Source of the DNA: Pholis gunnellus
Lineage: Eukaryota; Chordata; Actinopteri; Perciformes; Pholidae
Direction: 5' to 3'
Assembly (NCBI GenBank): GCA_910591455.2
Contig: OU342808.1
Span: forward strand, 9,519,904-9,583,903
Length of the DNA: 64,000 nucleotides
The translations under genes and the position numbers were made by a program. The notes under the pieces were generated by a model. The model saw nothing but the letters and a program-made list of their open reading frames with translations. It was not told where the DNA came from and searched no databases. Within the stretch, counting starts at the first letter, position 1; each line of letters opens with the position of its first letter. This document shows positions 12,101-26,469 of the stretch, one piece after another.

Positions 12101-14849
12101 AACCTGCTCCTCTGCTGGGACCTTGTGATCCTACTGTGACTCCATCTGACCTTGGCCATTGAGTGTGCGCATGTGAGTGATACCTCTGTGCCCATCGCTG
12201 ACCTCAACACTGCACTGCACTCGTATTGAATCTTTCTCAACTTCGGGACTATTTATCTTTCCGTTTATTTTTGTTTTGTCTTCTAACCACCTTCATTTGT
12301 CCTACTTTCTACCGTACCTGTCACCTTGGCCTTAAATCCCACAATTGTGGTTAAAATAATGTACCATCTAACAGGACTTTTTGCAGGCCTAGCCCATTCA
12401 CTTCTGCTTTGTTGTAGGTTGCTGTTGTTGTTACACATTTGATATGCTCTCTAACCTGATCTGTTGTATTCTATCCATTCTAAGGACCATAGTGAATGTA
12501 AGTTGTGAATGTCAAGTTCAGTTTCATTGCATTGTATTTAATAAGGGCTTTCAGGAAACGTAACCCACCCACTGCGAGCTATAGCGGAGGCAATCAGCTC
12601 TTGAGCACCGATTGGTGTGAACAGCTGATTGCATTTTTACAAGTACAAATTGGCCGCCTCCACATAATTCAATGGGCGGTTAATTTCGGTGATTAAACTG
12701 TTCCGTACTTGTTCACATATCGGCTCTGGACACCTGCTAACATATCAGCACATGTATGTGGCTATCTTCACTCAAGGCAACGCAACATCAATAAAATGAA
12801 CCTAAAATCTTTGCTCAGGAAGGAAATAAAACAAGTGTGTTAAAGTATCGTGACATGTTGGCCTATGTGTTTGCTATTTTATAGTGAAAAGACAGGAGAG
12901 GAGTTTGTGAAAATAAGATGGCGTTGGTAATTGGGTGCACTTGGTCTGTTCTGGGACGGAAATGTGCCGCAATTACACAATAATGCTGAATGAGAATAAA
13001 TACTTTGATTAATTAAAGCCTTTCAGTCTAATAGCCGTGTGACAGTAGCAGGCCACATGTGTGTTGCATATGAAGCAATCCTACACATGATGAACCTTTA
13101 CGGTTACATTGGTTGAGAACATCAAACGGGTCGGCGTGCACAGGGCACTGCATCTACATGAATGAACAAGAACAAGAACAGGTAGATACGCCTTCATTGT
13201 CCTTTTGCACGTGACCCAGAGGTTTGCACAGAGCCTTTAATTAACACCGTCATTCACTACATTCAATATCAGTCTCTTTATTCCTGCCCGTATGTTAAAC
13301 CATGAACTTTACTCAGTCCTGCAAGTCAAACTGGTCTTCCATGACGGTCTATTCTATTCCAAGTGCTTTAAAAGTAGCTACCAGCTGGCAGTTGCTTCAC
13401 TAATCCGTCATGCTACATGCCATAATCATGATTAATGAAATGCTTTACTACTTCAGACTGGCCGAGAGAAGTGTGTCTTTGCCAGGGAATTCATGTCCAT
13501 ATTAGCTACTTTATGATGATATATGTGATGTGTTTATGTGATGCGTGCATGTAAACGTATGGGCGAGAGAGCAGGGCCCATGTCTACGCTCTATCAATCT
13601 TCATGACAAGATTCCTGTCTAAGTGTCTTGCATCTTTTTGCACTTCTGTTCTCTTTCATTTTGCCATTTATTTTCTCTTACTTGGCCTCAAACCCCCGGC
13701 AACCACCCACCGTCTCTCTGTGTCTGGCCCTCCCTCCTCCTTTTCTTCTCTGCGTGTGCTCCTCTTTAGACCCCCCCTCCATCCCTCTCTCTCCGAAGCA
13801 TCTTTCTGCTCTCATGAAACAGATGTCCCTTCATTAATAAAGACCTGCTCTCCCACAGTAAGGAAGGAACGAGCACGTGAGCATAAATGAGAGGGGGAGA
13901 GGATGAGCACAGAAATATTGTATTTCACATGTATGCTACGAACCAGAACACATTGTACTACATCACTAACCCACTCCCATTTCTCTCCCTGTCAGCAAAC
14001 AGACCAACATGCCGGTTACGTCTTCATTATTCTTTATTCTTATTTAGTATTGAGCGCCTGGCTGCTAGTGAATGTTAGCAAAGCATTTCTAAACCCCTGC
14101 AAGCGAAACAAAACATAAACTGGGGAATTATTAGTCTAAAGTTGGAATATTGAGCTCAACGAGAATGTCCAGGTCGGGAATGAATAACCAAATAGAGTGC
14201 ACACCTGAGGCTGAAGCACAGCGTGAATCCCTCATGCCCATGCAGGGAAGTGTACTGAAGCTAAAGGAAGTGCTTGGTTATTTCCAAGGAGAGTTTAAGT
14301 AGCTTCCTGTTGTGCTCTCAAGATAATCTCATGTCTTTTCCCCTTGAGACTCCACACACACCAGCTGCTCTCGCGCACCAACACAAACTCTTCTCAAATA
14401 TGGACACCAATACACATCTTCTCTCTGGCAAACGCACACATGTTTGATAACGAGTGCACACCTGCCCATGAAATTAACTGCATGCGCTGTCTACAAATAG
14501 AGATGGATCAATCGGTCAATTTTGAAGAAACACTCACAGTATATGATGCATCTTCATATGACCGGAGCAAACCAATCAGCCTGTGAACTGAGAAGAGGGG
14601 CGGGGTGATGACGGGGAGTCGGGGGAAACTTGGGGCTTCAAGGCCCACCACCCTCGCAACTTAATATTGTGTGCCCTCAGTTTTTATCTCCCTCTGATCC
14701 ACTCTAATTCTAAAAAGGAGAAAATCAAAAGCCCCCCGCTCGAATTTCAAAGAGCGAGTTACTGGCTTTGTTGTTGTCTGAAAGCTGACGACCATTGTCT
14801 ATGCGTTTGGTGCTTCACACTGTTCTGTTGTTTTCTCTACATTTGTCAC

Positions 14850-15215
14850 ATTGAGTCGGCAATAAATCTTTTATCTAATCATGAGCGGTGCGAAAACGTG
14901 TCACATCATTCGCAGAGGGCCGATAAAACGTTAACTTCCATCCTGCCAAGTGCTCTGGAGACAGAACTGAGTGACATGGCTTTGCTCTCAGTGGGCGAAA
15001 TATTTCCATCAGAGGCCGATTCACGCCGCTCCAAACCGATTACGCTAACAATCCTCCATGCTTTCTTCATCAGATCATTTGCCCAGCATTGGGCTGTGTC
15101 TTGACTGGCCAATTTAAAAATGATATCAGAGTCACTCGGACAATTTCCTCCAATATAGGCTAATGTACAGATAAGACACTGTAATGCGCCTGAGCTCATT
15201 GTCAAACACTGTCTC
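14850..15215. promoter_or_regulatory. Candidate conserved non-coding element
   Basis: A repeat-free block of balanced composition with several motif-like words (CTAATCATGAG, GACTGGCCAATTTAAAAATG, TGATATCAGAGTCA). Overlapping frames on both strands stay open, but neither resembles a known protein nor shows splice structure. The texture resembles deeply conserved non-coding DNA found near large developmental or neuronal genes. Not provable from one genome. Confidence 0.3.
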
Positions 15216-18200
15216 GTTCAGCTGATGGAAATTGTAAGAAAAGGCTCCAAAAACTCTACGAGATGACAATAAATATTATACTCAGGCTGCCATTTAGCGA
15301 GCCGACATTGTTGCTTTATACAAAAGGGACACAATGACCGTTTACATTGTGCCTCTGTTAGGAGTGTGATCCTCTTTACAAACACAGCGTCTTCAGCCGA
15401 AGCGTCGTTAAATATATGGTACAATAGCGGAGTCTAACTGGGAGGGAAAACAAAGACAACGTGGAACAATAACACTGCCGTACTCGAGGAACAAAGCAGA
15501 ATGCTTTTGATTAATTGACGTGTTCAGGTACGTCGCATACACATATAAGTGCGGCGTGATGTGAAAAGTGCAGTTCAACAACAAGTTTTGATTTAGACAC
15601 AGTGACACATTTGACTTGAGATGAGACATGACACACAATACTGCCAACAGGGCAACGCAATCACAGCAATGCAAATCACCTGCCGTCACTCAAAACCACC
15701 AACCTGTGGCTTCACTCAGCATGCATTACCTGTCGACGGGTAGTTAGGGCATGCAAATCACTGCTGAGTCACACTGAATCGTGTCGATGAATCAAAAGAG
15801 AATCATGTACGACGGACAACAAATAATAAATGCTGATTAGGAATGAACAAGAAATGATGAATGCTGATTATTCTGGTTATTTTAAGTGCATCAAACTCGA
15901 CGTAATCGGATTATCAAAATACAATTTTCACATCTCATTATGAGAGACAGCCGATGAAGCTAGTGTCTGAGTCAATAAATCTATCTGTAACTCTTTTGAG
16001 CCATAAAAAGACCATTTTCAACTGACATTTATTAGTATGAAGCCTGTTAAAGACAAGAGTCAGACTAAAAATCAGCATCTGAAATGTATTACATCTTTTA
16101 TTCTGTTATAGTTCGAATCTACCCACTTAAATCATTGCTCAAGTGAATGAATTAAAAAAACAAAAAAGTGTCTCAATCATCTAAAGTGGCTGTCTCCATC
16201 ACAGTCTTCTTTCTTTTTCTGTATTCTCACACATGTTGTTAGACTATATAGATGGAATTTGATTTCCATCTTTTGAGAGTATTGGAGTGGAGAGGAGAGA
16301 CTTGGCAGGCATGAGAGAGCCACTTGAGAGCACTGAGACCTACATAGAATTAGATTGCTTTGGAATACACCCATGAGATCACATTTACCATAACGAAGGT
16401 AAATCAAATGTTCAGCTGTCTTGATTGGAGAGAGAAACAGGCTAAGCAATGAGTGGTTAGATAAATGATGGATAGATGGCAGATGGCACATACAAACCTG
16501 GGCCAGTTGTGAGCTTATCCCTGCCTCGAGGGCGAACAGACCATTACAAAGTATATGGCCTGCCAGACTATCAATTACAAAAAATAATGGAAAGCTAAAA
16601 AAATTTTTTTTAAAAAGAGCAAGATATTCATATGGATTTTCATACCTTGTTTCTACGGCGGTGCCTTTCATAACAGATCTGATATAAAATATTGAATATA
16701 TAGCTGGCATGCAATAAAAAAAACAAATAACAGTGGGAGAAAGCAATGTTCACACCCAGGTTTGACGTTTCACCCAACATAGACACCGTTACCTGTTTCC
16801 TTCCTTCGTCATACCATGCTGGTTACTGCTTCCGGACAAATGGAGGGAGACGTATGGATGGAAAAACATAAGAGAAGACACAAGAGAGATGGCGCAGGGA
16901 GATGAGTAAGGTGGAACATGAGCATGGAGTACACACATGAGACTATCAGGACATGGATGAACACAGATGGGGATGCACACCAAGGAGCAAGGAGACAATA
17001 TTGCCAAATGTGGTCGCAAACACACGCACAAAATTCAACGGCACAGTCTACGACTTAGTGGGTGACCTGTCAGGCGAATATACCAACAGTGAAGAGTAAA
17101 ATAAGTGGGAGCTGGAAATGAGAAGGTATAACAAAATGTTTTTGTGCATTAATAATCATTTGAGTTTCAATATAGGGGGCTCTAAAGTATCTAATGAGGC
17201 ACACAAAACTCAGTTCAAAAACATAAAACCCACATGTTACACGTTACACACACATACAGACATACAGACAGTAGAAGAAAGATTCTTCACGTTGCTTCGA
17301 AAAGCGCAGTGAGTCTCGAAACAGGGCTCAAGACAGTAAGTGTACCTGTAAGAGGGAGCTCGGAGAGATCTGTGTGGTTGCCTGTTTGTGCTCGTGTGTG
17401 TGCTGCTTGTGCATGTGGCATATATACAAAAGGAATCAGAGCAGCCAAAGAAAATGGCCTGTGTTGTACACGTGTAAACAGCAGTGAAGTCTGCCTCCGA
17501 TAAGAGCAAATGTGTATCTTTAGCCTCAAGCCTACACCATAATCAAAAAATCCACTCGGAAAAACATGCACGCATAATGTATATTCACGCAACATAAAAA
17601 AAAAAAAAAAATGGTGACGGTGAACTGAAAAGATGGGGATGAATAGTAAAGACAGAGCCAACGAGAGAGTGCGAGAGAGGAGGAGAGAGGAGCTGTGAAA
17701 TGCAGCAGCACTTGGAGAGGACGCCAAGACAGTGGGAGGTCTGGAAAAGGGACAGAGAGTGGTGGCAGATGAGAGGAGGATCAAAGACCAGGACGGCAGG
17801 ATAACGAGTGGCGATGGCAGATCAATTTAGGATTTTTGCAAACAGCCTCACACCCTATCTATAGGTGATGAGAGATACTCTGTGCATTAATAACAATAAT
17901 TAGCAGTAATGTTGTGTTCCTGGCGCACAAAATCACTGGAGCTACGATACAAATGAAACACTGACAAAATACACCGCCATTTATAATGTTCAAAACAGGT
18001 GGAAACCGTCCACTTCAAATGGCGAGCATGAAACGACGTCTGCCTAAATTAGTGGAGAGTAAAAAAAAAGAGTAAAAAGCTACAATCTTTGCAGAGCGAC
18101 ACTCAACTTGACAGGCAGTAATTGTTCGATCCTCAAAACACGAGGTTACTAGTGACATTTGAAGTTTGTGAGAAATTTTCATCGCGGACGACCTGTGTCT

Positions 18201-19316
18201 TCTTTGTCGTTCTCTCTGCCTGCGTGAACAAAAGCTACCGCTTTTTCTCGGCAGAGAAGTCCAACTGTGCTTCCTTTCAGCCTTACACACCAATCGCAAA
18301 TACAATTACTCTCTTTTTATTGGTTTAGTCGTTTTTTTTTGTCGTTGCACCTTGCTCTTGCTGATAAACGTTATTAACTGGATCAAAAATGTCATGCATT
18401 AATCTAGAATCAACCTTTTCATAAATGCACCCCTGATAGTGTTGCTTCTGTCTAAGTCCGAGTAGTGTAGGCTTACAAAAGGCACATAAAGAGAATAATC
18501 TTTTTGATTAGAATGAATACTCACTACAAGTGAGGCTATTTCATTGTTGCCCTCACTTTTTTGTTACGTTTAGAGCTGTAGAATACCCAATGAGGATGGG
18601 AAGCCATTATGAATTAATCATTCAAGGTGAACGTAAGCAAGGGGACACAGAGGGCAGCATACTAAAGAGAACACATGGCATACAATTAAGTTACGAGTTA
18701 GAGGGATATTATGAGCAAAATAGGACTTGCTGTGACAAAATGAAACAAAACACAGAGTGAAAATGAGCAAGGAGCGAGGAAGTGAGAGAGGGATGCCTCT
18801 TGTCGCCCGAGTTAAAATGTTAATCTGGCCTTGACCTTTTGGAACATATCTAAAGGGGCTGAGAGCCAGGAGGAACACACACACACACACACACGTCAAA
18901 CTCTAGGCCCCTAATTATGTTAACTCGCTACTCAAATAAACATGTGACCACAGATATGGTGTTTGGTCCTAAAAAGCTGGGGAGCCGGGAGGAGCACGAG
19001 GGAGAGAGAGAACATGATGGAGAGGAGAATCGACAGAGGGAAAAGAGAAACAGGTGGCGGATTAAAAAAAAAAGAAAAAAAGACGGACAGAGGGGAAAGA
19101 TTTTGAGGAGGAGAGGGAGTCGAGAGGCAGACAGAACCTCTCGTCGTTCATTACTGATAAGAGCAGTTATAGGTCATCAACAAGACACATACTTGTGCAG
19201 GAAGGCATGTGTGCTGCGGCGCAAGACGTCACGTTTTAATGTCTTGTTTATCATTTTAGACACGTTTCAGCCTGGCATAGTTGGTATCTGTGGTAACTCG
19301 GAGGCACACTTGGCAA

Positions 19317-19317
<1 letters not shown>

Positions 19318-19398
<81 letters not shown>
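19318..19398. repeat. (CA)n microsatellite
   Basis: About 81 bp of uninterrupted CA. Confidence 0.97.
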
Positions 19399-19400
<2 letters not shown>

Positions 19401-19489
19401 ATGTGTCGTCCTCTTTAAGACTTCATGACTTTGTCATTGAATGGAGTATTGCTTTCATTTGTCCTTCACCTCTCCTTTCTATGTACAGT

Positions 19490-20170
19490 ATGTGACTTCC
19501 CTCCTTTCTCTTCCCCCCCTCATCATTACCCCGTCTCCTATCTTCATAAATCTATATCCTTCACCTTGTCTCGTTTTTGTCTGCGCTTGAGTCCCTTCCC
19601 TCTGCTCTTTTTACCCTCTATTTCCTCTTCACACTTTTCTTTTGATTTTGTTAGCCATCGTAACCCTGCCCAATCCTTTCAACTCCCTTAAAGAGCTCCA
19701 CACATGAAGCTATACGACATCGTGCCTTTGAGGTTGGTTCAGTAGCGTCTTCATTTTGGTACTCAAACCGCTAGAGGACTTGTGGCCCTGTGGACACTGA
19801 ACTCTGTAAAATAGCAGCTAAAGATTCGCCTGCTTAGTCTTTGTTAAGTTTCACCATTCCCATGGTGTCTGTACAGCTATTTATTGGAGCTCAAACACTA
19901 TATTCTCGTCCACAGTCCCCGTTGTTATATTGTATACATCCTTCATTTCCTTTGTCCTTGACTTGACTGCTTCTCCGAGTTTTCTTTACTTCTTTTCTCT
20001 CCTCACCTCCCTCCCTCCCCTCTCCCTTCCTCCCTTCCTGTCCTGCTCCTTTACCCTCTCCGTCACTCTTTCTCCTGGCCTTCTCAAATCCTCTCCTCAT
20101 CTTCTCCTCACGTCCTCCCCGTCCACTCTCCTTCTCCTTCTGTCCCCCTCCCTGCCGCCTCCGCCGGTGT
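19490..20170. repeat. Pyrimidine-rich region in two blocks
   Basis: 19490-19690 and 19965-20160 are C/T-rich on the plus strand (CTCCCTCCCTCCCCTCTCCC and similar), separated by ordinary sequence. The long open frames here are composition artefacts. Confidence 0.7.
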
Positions 20171-22172
20171 ACCCAGTGTCATTGTTCGGATAATTATTTA
20201 TTAACGTGTTTATGTCGCCACCGTCCCTGTCTGTTGCTGCCATCTGTGCCCAGTTAGGTGCCCGCCTCCCTGTGCCGTTCTGCCCTGCCCGTGGGGGAGA
20301 GAGCCATGCACGGGAGCACAGATCAGACACTCCCACACAAACACACATACTCACTCTCTCTCTCTCTCTCTTCCTCTGCTCTTCTTTCAATGACACACAA
20401 ACCACCACACACACACACACCTTCTGCTGACAGCCCCCTCTCTCCCCTGCGCTGCCCCTGGGGCTAGGTGGGGTGAGCCGGGATGAGAGGCACGCAGCAG
20501 TAGCCACCACATCCCTTCTGTCCTGTTCAGTTGGGCTGGCTTTGTTCTGTTCTGTCAGCACTACCTATAGATGAAGGAGGTGGTAGCAGGAGTGGTGTTA
20601 CCTTGATAAAGTTACTTAGAGGACACGGGAAGAAGGCACATATAGACAACTAATTATGGATTGACTGGGAATGCTTCGTCAAGCGTCGCAGGCCATATAA
20701 GGCAACTTAATAAACGCACTGTATTTTTTTTTGCTTACTTTTTGTGCATTTGAAAATAGACTTTTTTTCCCCCCCTCAATGCTCATGATTAAAGCACCGC
20801 TGTAAAAACAAGGTGTGCTGGGAAGCTGTAAATAGCTTGTTAAGACTCGGTACACATGTTAGTTGTCTCCAACTAAACAAATCCAGATTTGGGCTTCTGC
20901 TTCCCTTTTGGGTGTTTTGCGAGACAATATATTTATCGAATAGAACATATTGCGCGGTGATGTATAACACGCTAATGCCACCTGAGCCCAATCCTGAAGG
21001 ATTTAAGCATCTGGCTAAGTGCCATCTACACCGTGTTGTGATATGACAGAGGGAGGAGGAAGAGATGGGTGGACAAAGAGAGAGGAAAGGAAACAAGGAG
21101 AAAGAGGGAGGCAGAGAAAACATGAGGGAATGTAGAGGGGGGGGATTGTGATCATGCATCCTGGATCTCAATAAATAAACAGAACAAATATTCTCCCTCT
21201 CTTCTCCTCCTTCTCTGCTCTTCCTACAAGCCATTCCTGTACCCTGTTCTCCCATCATGATCTCTATCCGTTGGCTTGTTGGCAGTCCATCGCTCTCATC
21301 TCCTCTGCTCCCCACGGCAGCTTTCTTTCATCCCCTCTTTCTTTTGCTCCACTTCTCGCTGCATTTCTTCAGCTCTCACACGTCTGTCAGCATCATTTTA
21401 TTCATTTTTTTTGGTCTTTACATTCTTGCTTCTATCTAACTGAGCTCCCTCTCCGTCTCATCGTGTCTGTCTGTGCGTATGCATGAGTCTAACTTTCTCT
21501 CTCCGAGTAGAGGAATTGGAGGGAGGCTGGCAGAGGAGGTGGTCCCGGTTGCTTCTATCAAGGAGAGGAGAGGAGTGTCGGTACTTCCTCGGGGATAGAG
21601 CCTCATTAGTGTGAATGGTACACGGGAGAGCATGTAGAGACTGTGTGTATATGTGTATGTTTGAATGCCTCTGTCTATAATTAGGAGTCACAGCGAGTAG
21701 CGCTGTGGATCAGAGTTAGATAAGTGCTCTGGCAGCTAGCCAGCACTGAAGCTAGCCTCATGTGTGCATACACAGACAAACAATCTCTCACACACACTCA
21801 CACACTCACACACACACACAGCTTCTTGTATGGCAGTGCAGTCTGGATGTTGGGAATGATTTGGCTGCCGCCTCCTCTCAAAAGTACCACCCGCAGATGG
21901 CAGGGGCCAGTTGGATGCATCCAGTTTTACCTTGACAACATCAGGCTCTAGGTGGAAACCACATCCACAGATGCGCACACACACACCCACACACCTGTAC
22001 CTTATCGTCTCCTGTCTGAGGCAGGCAACAAGGGAACCACAATGGGTACCCAAAACAGAGGATCAAAGGCGCGATATGGCCACACATGCATGCACACACA
22101 CTGAAACGCTCAAAATAGGGAATCGCTTTTGCCCTCATTCAACCCCAGAAGGGACAACTCACACACATGTGC

Positions 22173-22321
<149 letters not shown>

Positions 22322-23478
22322 CCTCCGGCATGTGTCCTCCACCTGGGTAAAGGAATCTTTCATCTCGCCGTGACTGCCACTGGGCAGGCTTAGATACCCA
22401 CGCACACAGACACACAAACACTATTTCGCTCTCTCCACCTGCTACCCCTTCCCACTACGTCGATATAAGCAAACCACCACCACACCCTGAGAACTCATAC
22501 ACAAACACAAGCGCTGACTTTGCTTGACAACCAACAACTGTAGATGCATGTTTACAAGTCACCGGGTCACAATCCAAATTAATTCAGAAAAGTTCATAGA
22601 GCTCTGGTCCACTTAGAGCCTACTCTGACAGTCCTTTATGTGGCACTGCAAAACACTTCAGCCAAATGTAATAGTTTACTGCTTTAGTCAGAGTTTTAAG
22701 ACAGTAGAATAGATGTGGTGTCTATAGCTTACGATGCCTACACTTTAGGTTGACCAAATTTGGTGGAGCCTGAGAGAGGCTCAGCTTTGGCGAACGAGCA
22801 GGAACCATCACACATTTTCTTCGTGCTTGAGAGGTAAATTGGTCCCCAAACATATGCCTCTTTAACCCCAATGACTCCTTGATGGAGCTTAATTAGCAAA
22901 ATTACCACCAATACACACATAAAAAGAAGTGCAACTAGCCATTGCTAGGGAGAAAAATACTGACTTTGTATTTCTAAAGAGAAGTCGGGAGTCTTTTCCA
23001 ATAACTTACAGTACAAGCCGTCTGTGTCTTCTTGGGCACAAGCCTCTAGTGGACATTATAAGAACTGCATCATGAGGCTATTCTGGCTTCAGCACTCAAC
23101 CAGCACTCAGACATGGTGGTTGCCACTTGGTTTCACCTTGCTGAATAAATGAGGTTTGCCTCATTAATGTTGTTTGTCCTGCAACAGGTCCAGAAGTGAC
23201 TAATAATTCAACAGCACAGCATTACTGTCAGTCCTTGAGGAGTTTAATGAGCAGAATGAATAGCCAAGACACACGCACACACACGCACACAAAGACGATG
23301 AGGGACTTCTTGCAGCAAATCTGGATGTTTGTGTAAAAATAACTCAACTACACACAAACGCACAGACAGATAAAAAAAACGTACACAAGGATGGAAGTCT
23401 GTAGGTGCCCTTGCACAAATGAAGCTCTAATGGCTTATTGTCTCTTTTTGCATTGACCTTCAAACACAGCAGTTACGT

Positions 23479-23479
<1 letters not shown>

Positions 23480-23515
<36 letters not shown>

Positions 23516-23546
23516 CGCACGCACACACACGCACACGCACACACAC
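23480..23546. repeat. Imperfect (CA)n/(CG) microsatellite
   Basis: CA tract with regularly spaced CG steps (GCACACACGCACGCACAC), an interrupted, hence probably older and more stable, array. Confidence 0.9.
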
Positions 23547-25111
23547 TCGAATGTGTAATCAAGCGTGGTGGAGTGGAGGTTGGTCTGGATAAGGTCACGG
23601 GTCAAACGGGTCGATAAAAGGTACTATAGTGCTGTGACACGTGGGGCTACAGATCATAGTGCATTAGCAGACAGGGTAAAAGTTCACACATGAAGAGGAA
23701 GAGGAAGGCTGGGACACTGCATTCACACATCGGTGGTCTTAATCCTACAGCATGCTCAACTTCAGTACAATCCAGCACAGTGTGGGAAGGTAGGCAGGAA
23801 GCAGGGAATAGGCATGAGAAAAAAAGTACACTTTGTTTAGCTTTCCTCCCCGGAGGCATTTTCACTTTGGGAAATTCCTGAACTCCGCTGCAACATAATA
23901 TGTTCTGTGCAGTGTTTCACACAACAGCATTTCAAATCCAAACCTGATACCGTGGGCTCTACCTTGTGTTCACTGCACTTTACAATAAGCTAATGTCTGA
24001 ATGCTATCTCTAAGCTGGAAGATGATGAATTTCCATAAGTGAGAACATTTCCACAAATGGAGGAGAAAAATAAAGTGCACCTTTAAAAACCACGGTGACG
24101 TTGGTTAGTTTTTAGGATACTATTAGCCGGTCTCATTTATAGAACTGGACAGTGCAAATAGCATCTTATAAACACAGGATGTATGAATACAGTTAGCTAT
24201 TGGAGCAAAATACACATTTTGGTCCTTTCAAATGAGCTCGAATCGTTCAGGTATGCTTGACATGGCCTTTTAAGCACTTGAACGCCTTGAGACCGGAGTG
24301 TTCCTCACACTGTTCAATATCTGAAATGTCATTTGTCAAGATCATTGGCTTATAACAGAAATGATCTGCACCATCGATTTGCAATAAAAGAGAAATTATC
24401 TGTACCACTGACTCATGCTTGAACATAGATTTTTTTTCCCCTCCCTGACTTACGCCACAGAAAATACGACATTGATTTTACATTGACAGACAGAGCTGTT
24501 CTGTTGCATTGGCTTAAAACAGAAAAGAAATGATCTTGGTACCAAGATCCTTCAGGGTCACCATCACTTTGGGTAGGATTATTCAAGGTAGGTACAATAG
24601 GCAGCATTCTTGTCTACATTACACGACAAGGCAGTGCAGGTGGCATTCTCAACTCAGAGGGTCTCCATACCAGGATTGATTAATACATAAATTGGCTCGC
24701 CTTAACCCATCCCTGACCATTTTACTTCACATAGCCAGCAGTGGATTATGTGACAGTATCTGGTTTAATGTAAGCCCGTCAGGCTGTATCTTTTGTTGTC
24801 ATAACCACTTACTTTCCACTTATAGTCACTAATTCATATTGAACTCAAGTGTATTAAGTGTGTAAAAACACATTAGTGCTACACAGAGGTACTTTGATTG
24901 TGGAAAACAAGTGGAGCAGGCACAGCACCAGCTGATTTGTGAAGTAAAACAATTGCAGATCAGAGTTCAATCAGCCTGTAGAGCCTTGACGATTAATCAA
25001 GCTTCAGTACCAAGACCCCCTGATCTCCCATCTAGTACGGTACATTAAGGTAGACCACTACAAGACACAAGGTCACGTCCAGTCAGGTGAAATCAGAACA
25101 CAGACACTCAC

Positions 25112-25160
25112 TCAGTGGTCTCCTTGACGACAAAGTGGCGCTCCCATGCGCCTTGATGCC
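25112..25160 (-). CDS. Possible next CCSER1-like exon (weak)
   Basis: Exon candidate of 49 bp bounded by acceptor ctgtttccag and a near-consensus donor CTGA|gtgagtg. Entered in phase 0, as the upstream exon at 34536-34616 requires, it reads GIKAHGSATLSSRRPL and leaves in phase 1. The alternative frame GHQGAWERHFVVKETTE looks more protein-like but would need entry in phase 1, hence a further undetected exon in between, and it meets TGA straight after the last Glu. I could not align either reading convincingly to the CCSER1 tail. It may be a real exon, an alternative terminal exon, or chance splice sites. Spacing from the previous exon (about 9.4 kb) is in line with the other introns. Confidence 0.3.
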
Positions 25161-25470
25161 CTGGAAACAGAAGACATGTTGACACACAGAGCAACCAATA
25201 ATTTAAGAAAAAGAAGGGACGGAGACAAAGAGGGATTGTTGTTAGATCAGAGGAGAAAGCAATACTATATTTTGGTATATTTTTCACAGCAATCATAAAT
25301 CAAGCTCTGCCCCATAATGTGTATTTATCAGTGGCAGGTTGTCATTTCTCATTATGTGTAAATAACAGCTCTTTGCAAAGAGAACAAATATATATAGTGA
25401 CATTGGTGCATAGCAGCTTACAGCGTTGAGTGATGGTACAATTTCCATGTGACTCCCCCACATGCTTAGT

Positions 25471-25522
25471 TCATTCATTCATTCACTATTGCATGCATTC
25501 ATTCACTCACTCACTCACTCAC
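25471..25522. repeat. (TTCA)n-(CTCA)n tetranucleotide repeat
   Basis: Repeats of TTCATTCATTCATTCACT, then GCATGCATTCATTCACTCACTCACTCACTCAC, where the unit changes from TTCA to CTCA by one base. Confidence 0.9.
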
Positions 25523-26469
25523 AGCTGCAGCACACAGTGTCTATTAAAAGACCTGGGTATGTGCACTGGCTACACACAGAACAAGGAGACACACGCCTCC
25601 TTTCTGTAATATTTATGAATAATCGGAAGGTGTTTTTGCGTCACTGGCAACCGTTTTGATGAACAGAAGAAAAAAATAGAGCTGGTGGGTGACGGCGCAG
25701 CAAAGTAGGGGTTTAAAAGTACTGGCGGTTTGTTCTTCATGTTCCCACACAGGGTTGTTCTTCTTGTACCCACACTGCAATTTGCTTGCCAAAAACTACA
25801 AATGTTAGACCGATTCCACAACATTGTGCTTCGAAGCCATGAGACAAGGACACCATTTTTTAGGCAAACGAGCAAACATGTACGCACAACGCCCAAATCA
25901 CAGTATTCCCGTGGTATTTTCCTCCACGTAGTCGGCTGTGTTATCCATATTAATGGATGCTCTGTTCCTGTTGCTGATTATTTTGAATAACTAAAACAGT
26001 GAAACAAACTGCATGAAGAATTATGATTAGTAAACCTTGCATCATCTTCTATTATACCACAGAAAACACAGTTGGTCAATAAACTTGCATTTAAATAATA
26101 ATTTGTTATCCTGCTACTGTTAGAGTCATTTATTTTGAGTCCAATGTGCCACATTTTGCTGACTGCATATTAATGGTTCAGCAGTATTTGTCTTTTAGCC
26201 TCAATCTGAAGGTCTGCTCAGGAGCTTAGCTTTAAGTGGATACCTAAGCACACTAGTGTTAATCATACCGCCTTAATGAGTGGATGCTTTGTTATGGTAA
26301 TACAGTTGAATAATCTTGAGTTAACAATATACAGGGCAGGCCATAACGGAGCCAGCAATGTGTTGGACTTGTAAGCTGATTTTAAATATCAGATTTATTA
26401 CTTAAACAAAAATATTCCCGAGCTAAAAATGTACAATAAAGTGGTTGTGGTCGAATCATAGCAACACAA

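Noticed and set aside
14667..15104. 145-codon plus-strand open frame
   Set aside because: Overlaps an equally open minus-strand frame and resembles no protein; treated as a possible non-coding element.
16177..16746. 189-codon minus-strand open frame
   Set aside because: No recognisable domain, low-complexity hydrophobic composition and no codon-like pattern or conservation evidence; probably chance.
18105..18140. GTTCGATCC as a tRNA B box
   Set aside because: No A box, acceptor stem or cloverleaf could be fitted around it.
18917..19495. 192-codon plus-strand open frame
   Set aside because: Consists of a purine-rich Lys/Arg/Glu stretch and a His-Thr repeat from the CA microsatellite.
20097..20561. 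154-codon minus-strand open frame
   Set aside because: Created by the pyrimidine-rich block and a CA/CT repeat; composition artefact.
21736..22053. Minus-strand segment LDASNWPLPSAGGTFERRR as a possible exon
   Set aside because: Protein-like for about 40 residues, but there is no acceptable acceptor in frame and no match to the CCSER1 tail as I know it.
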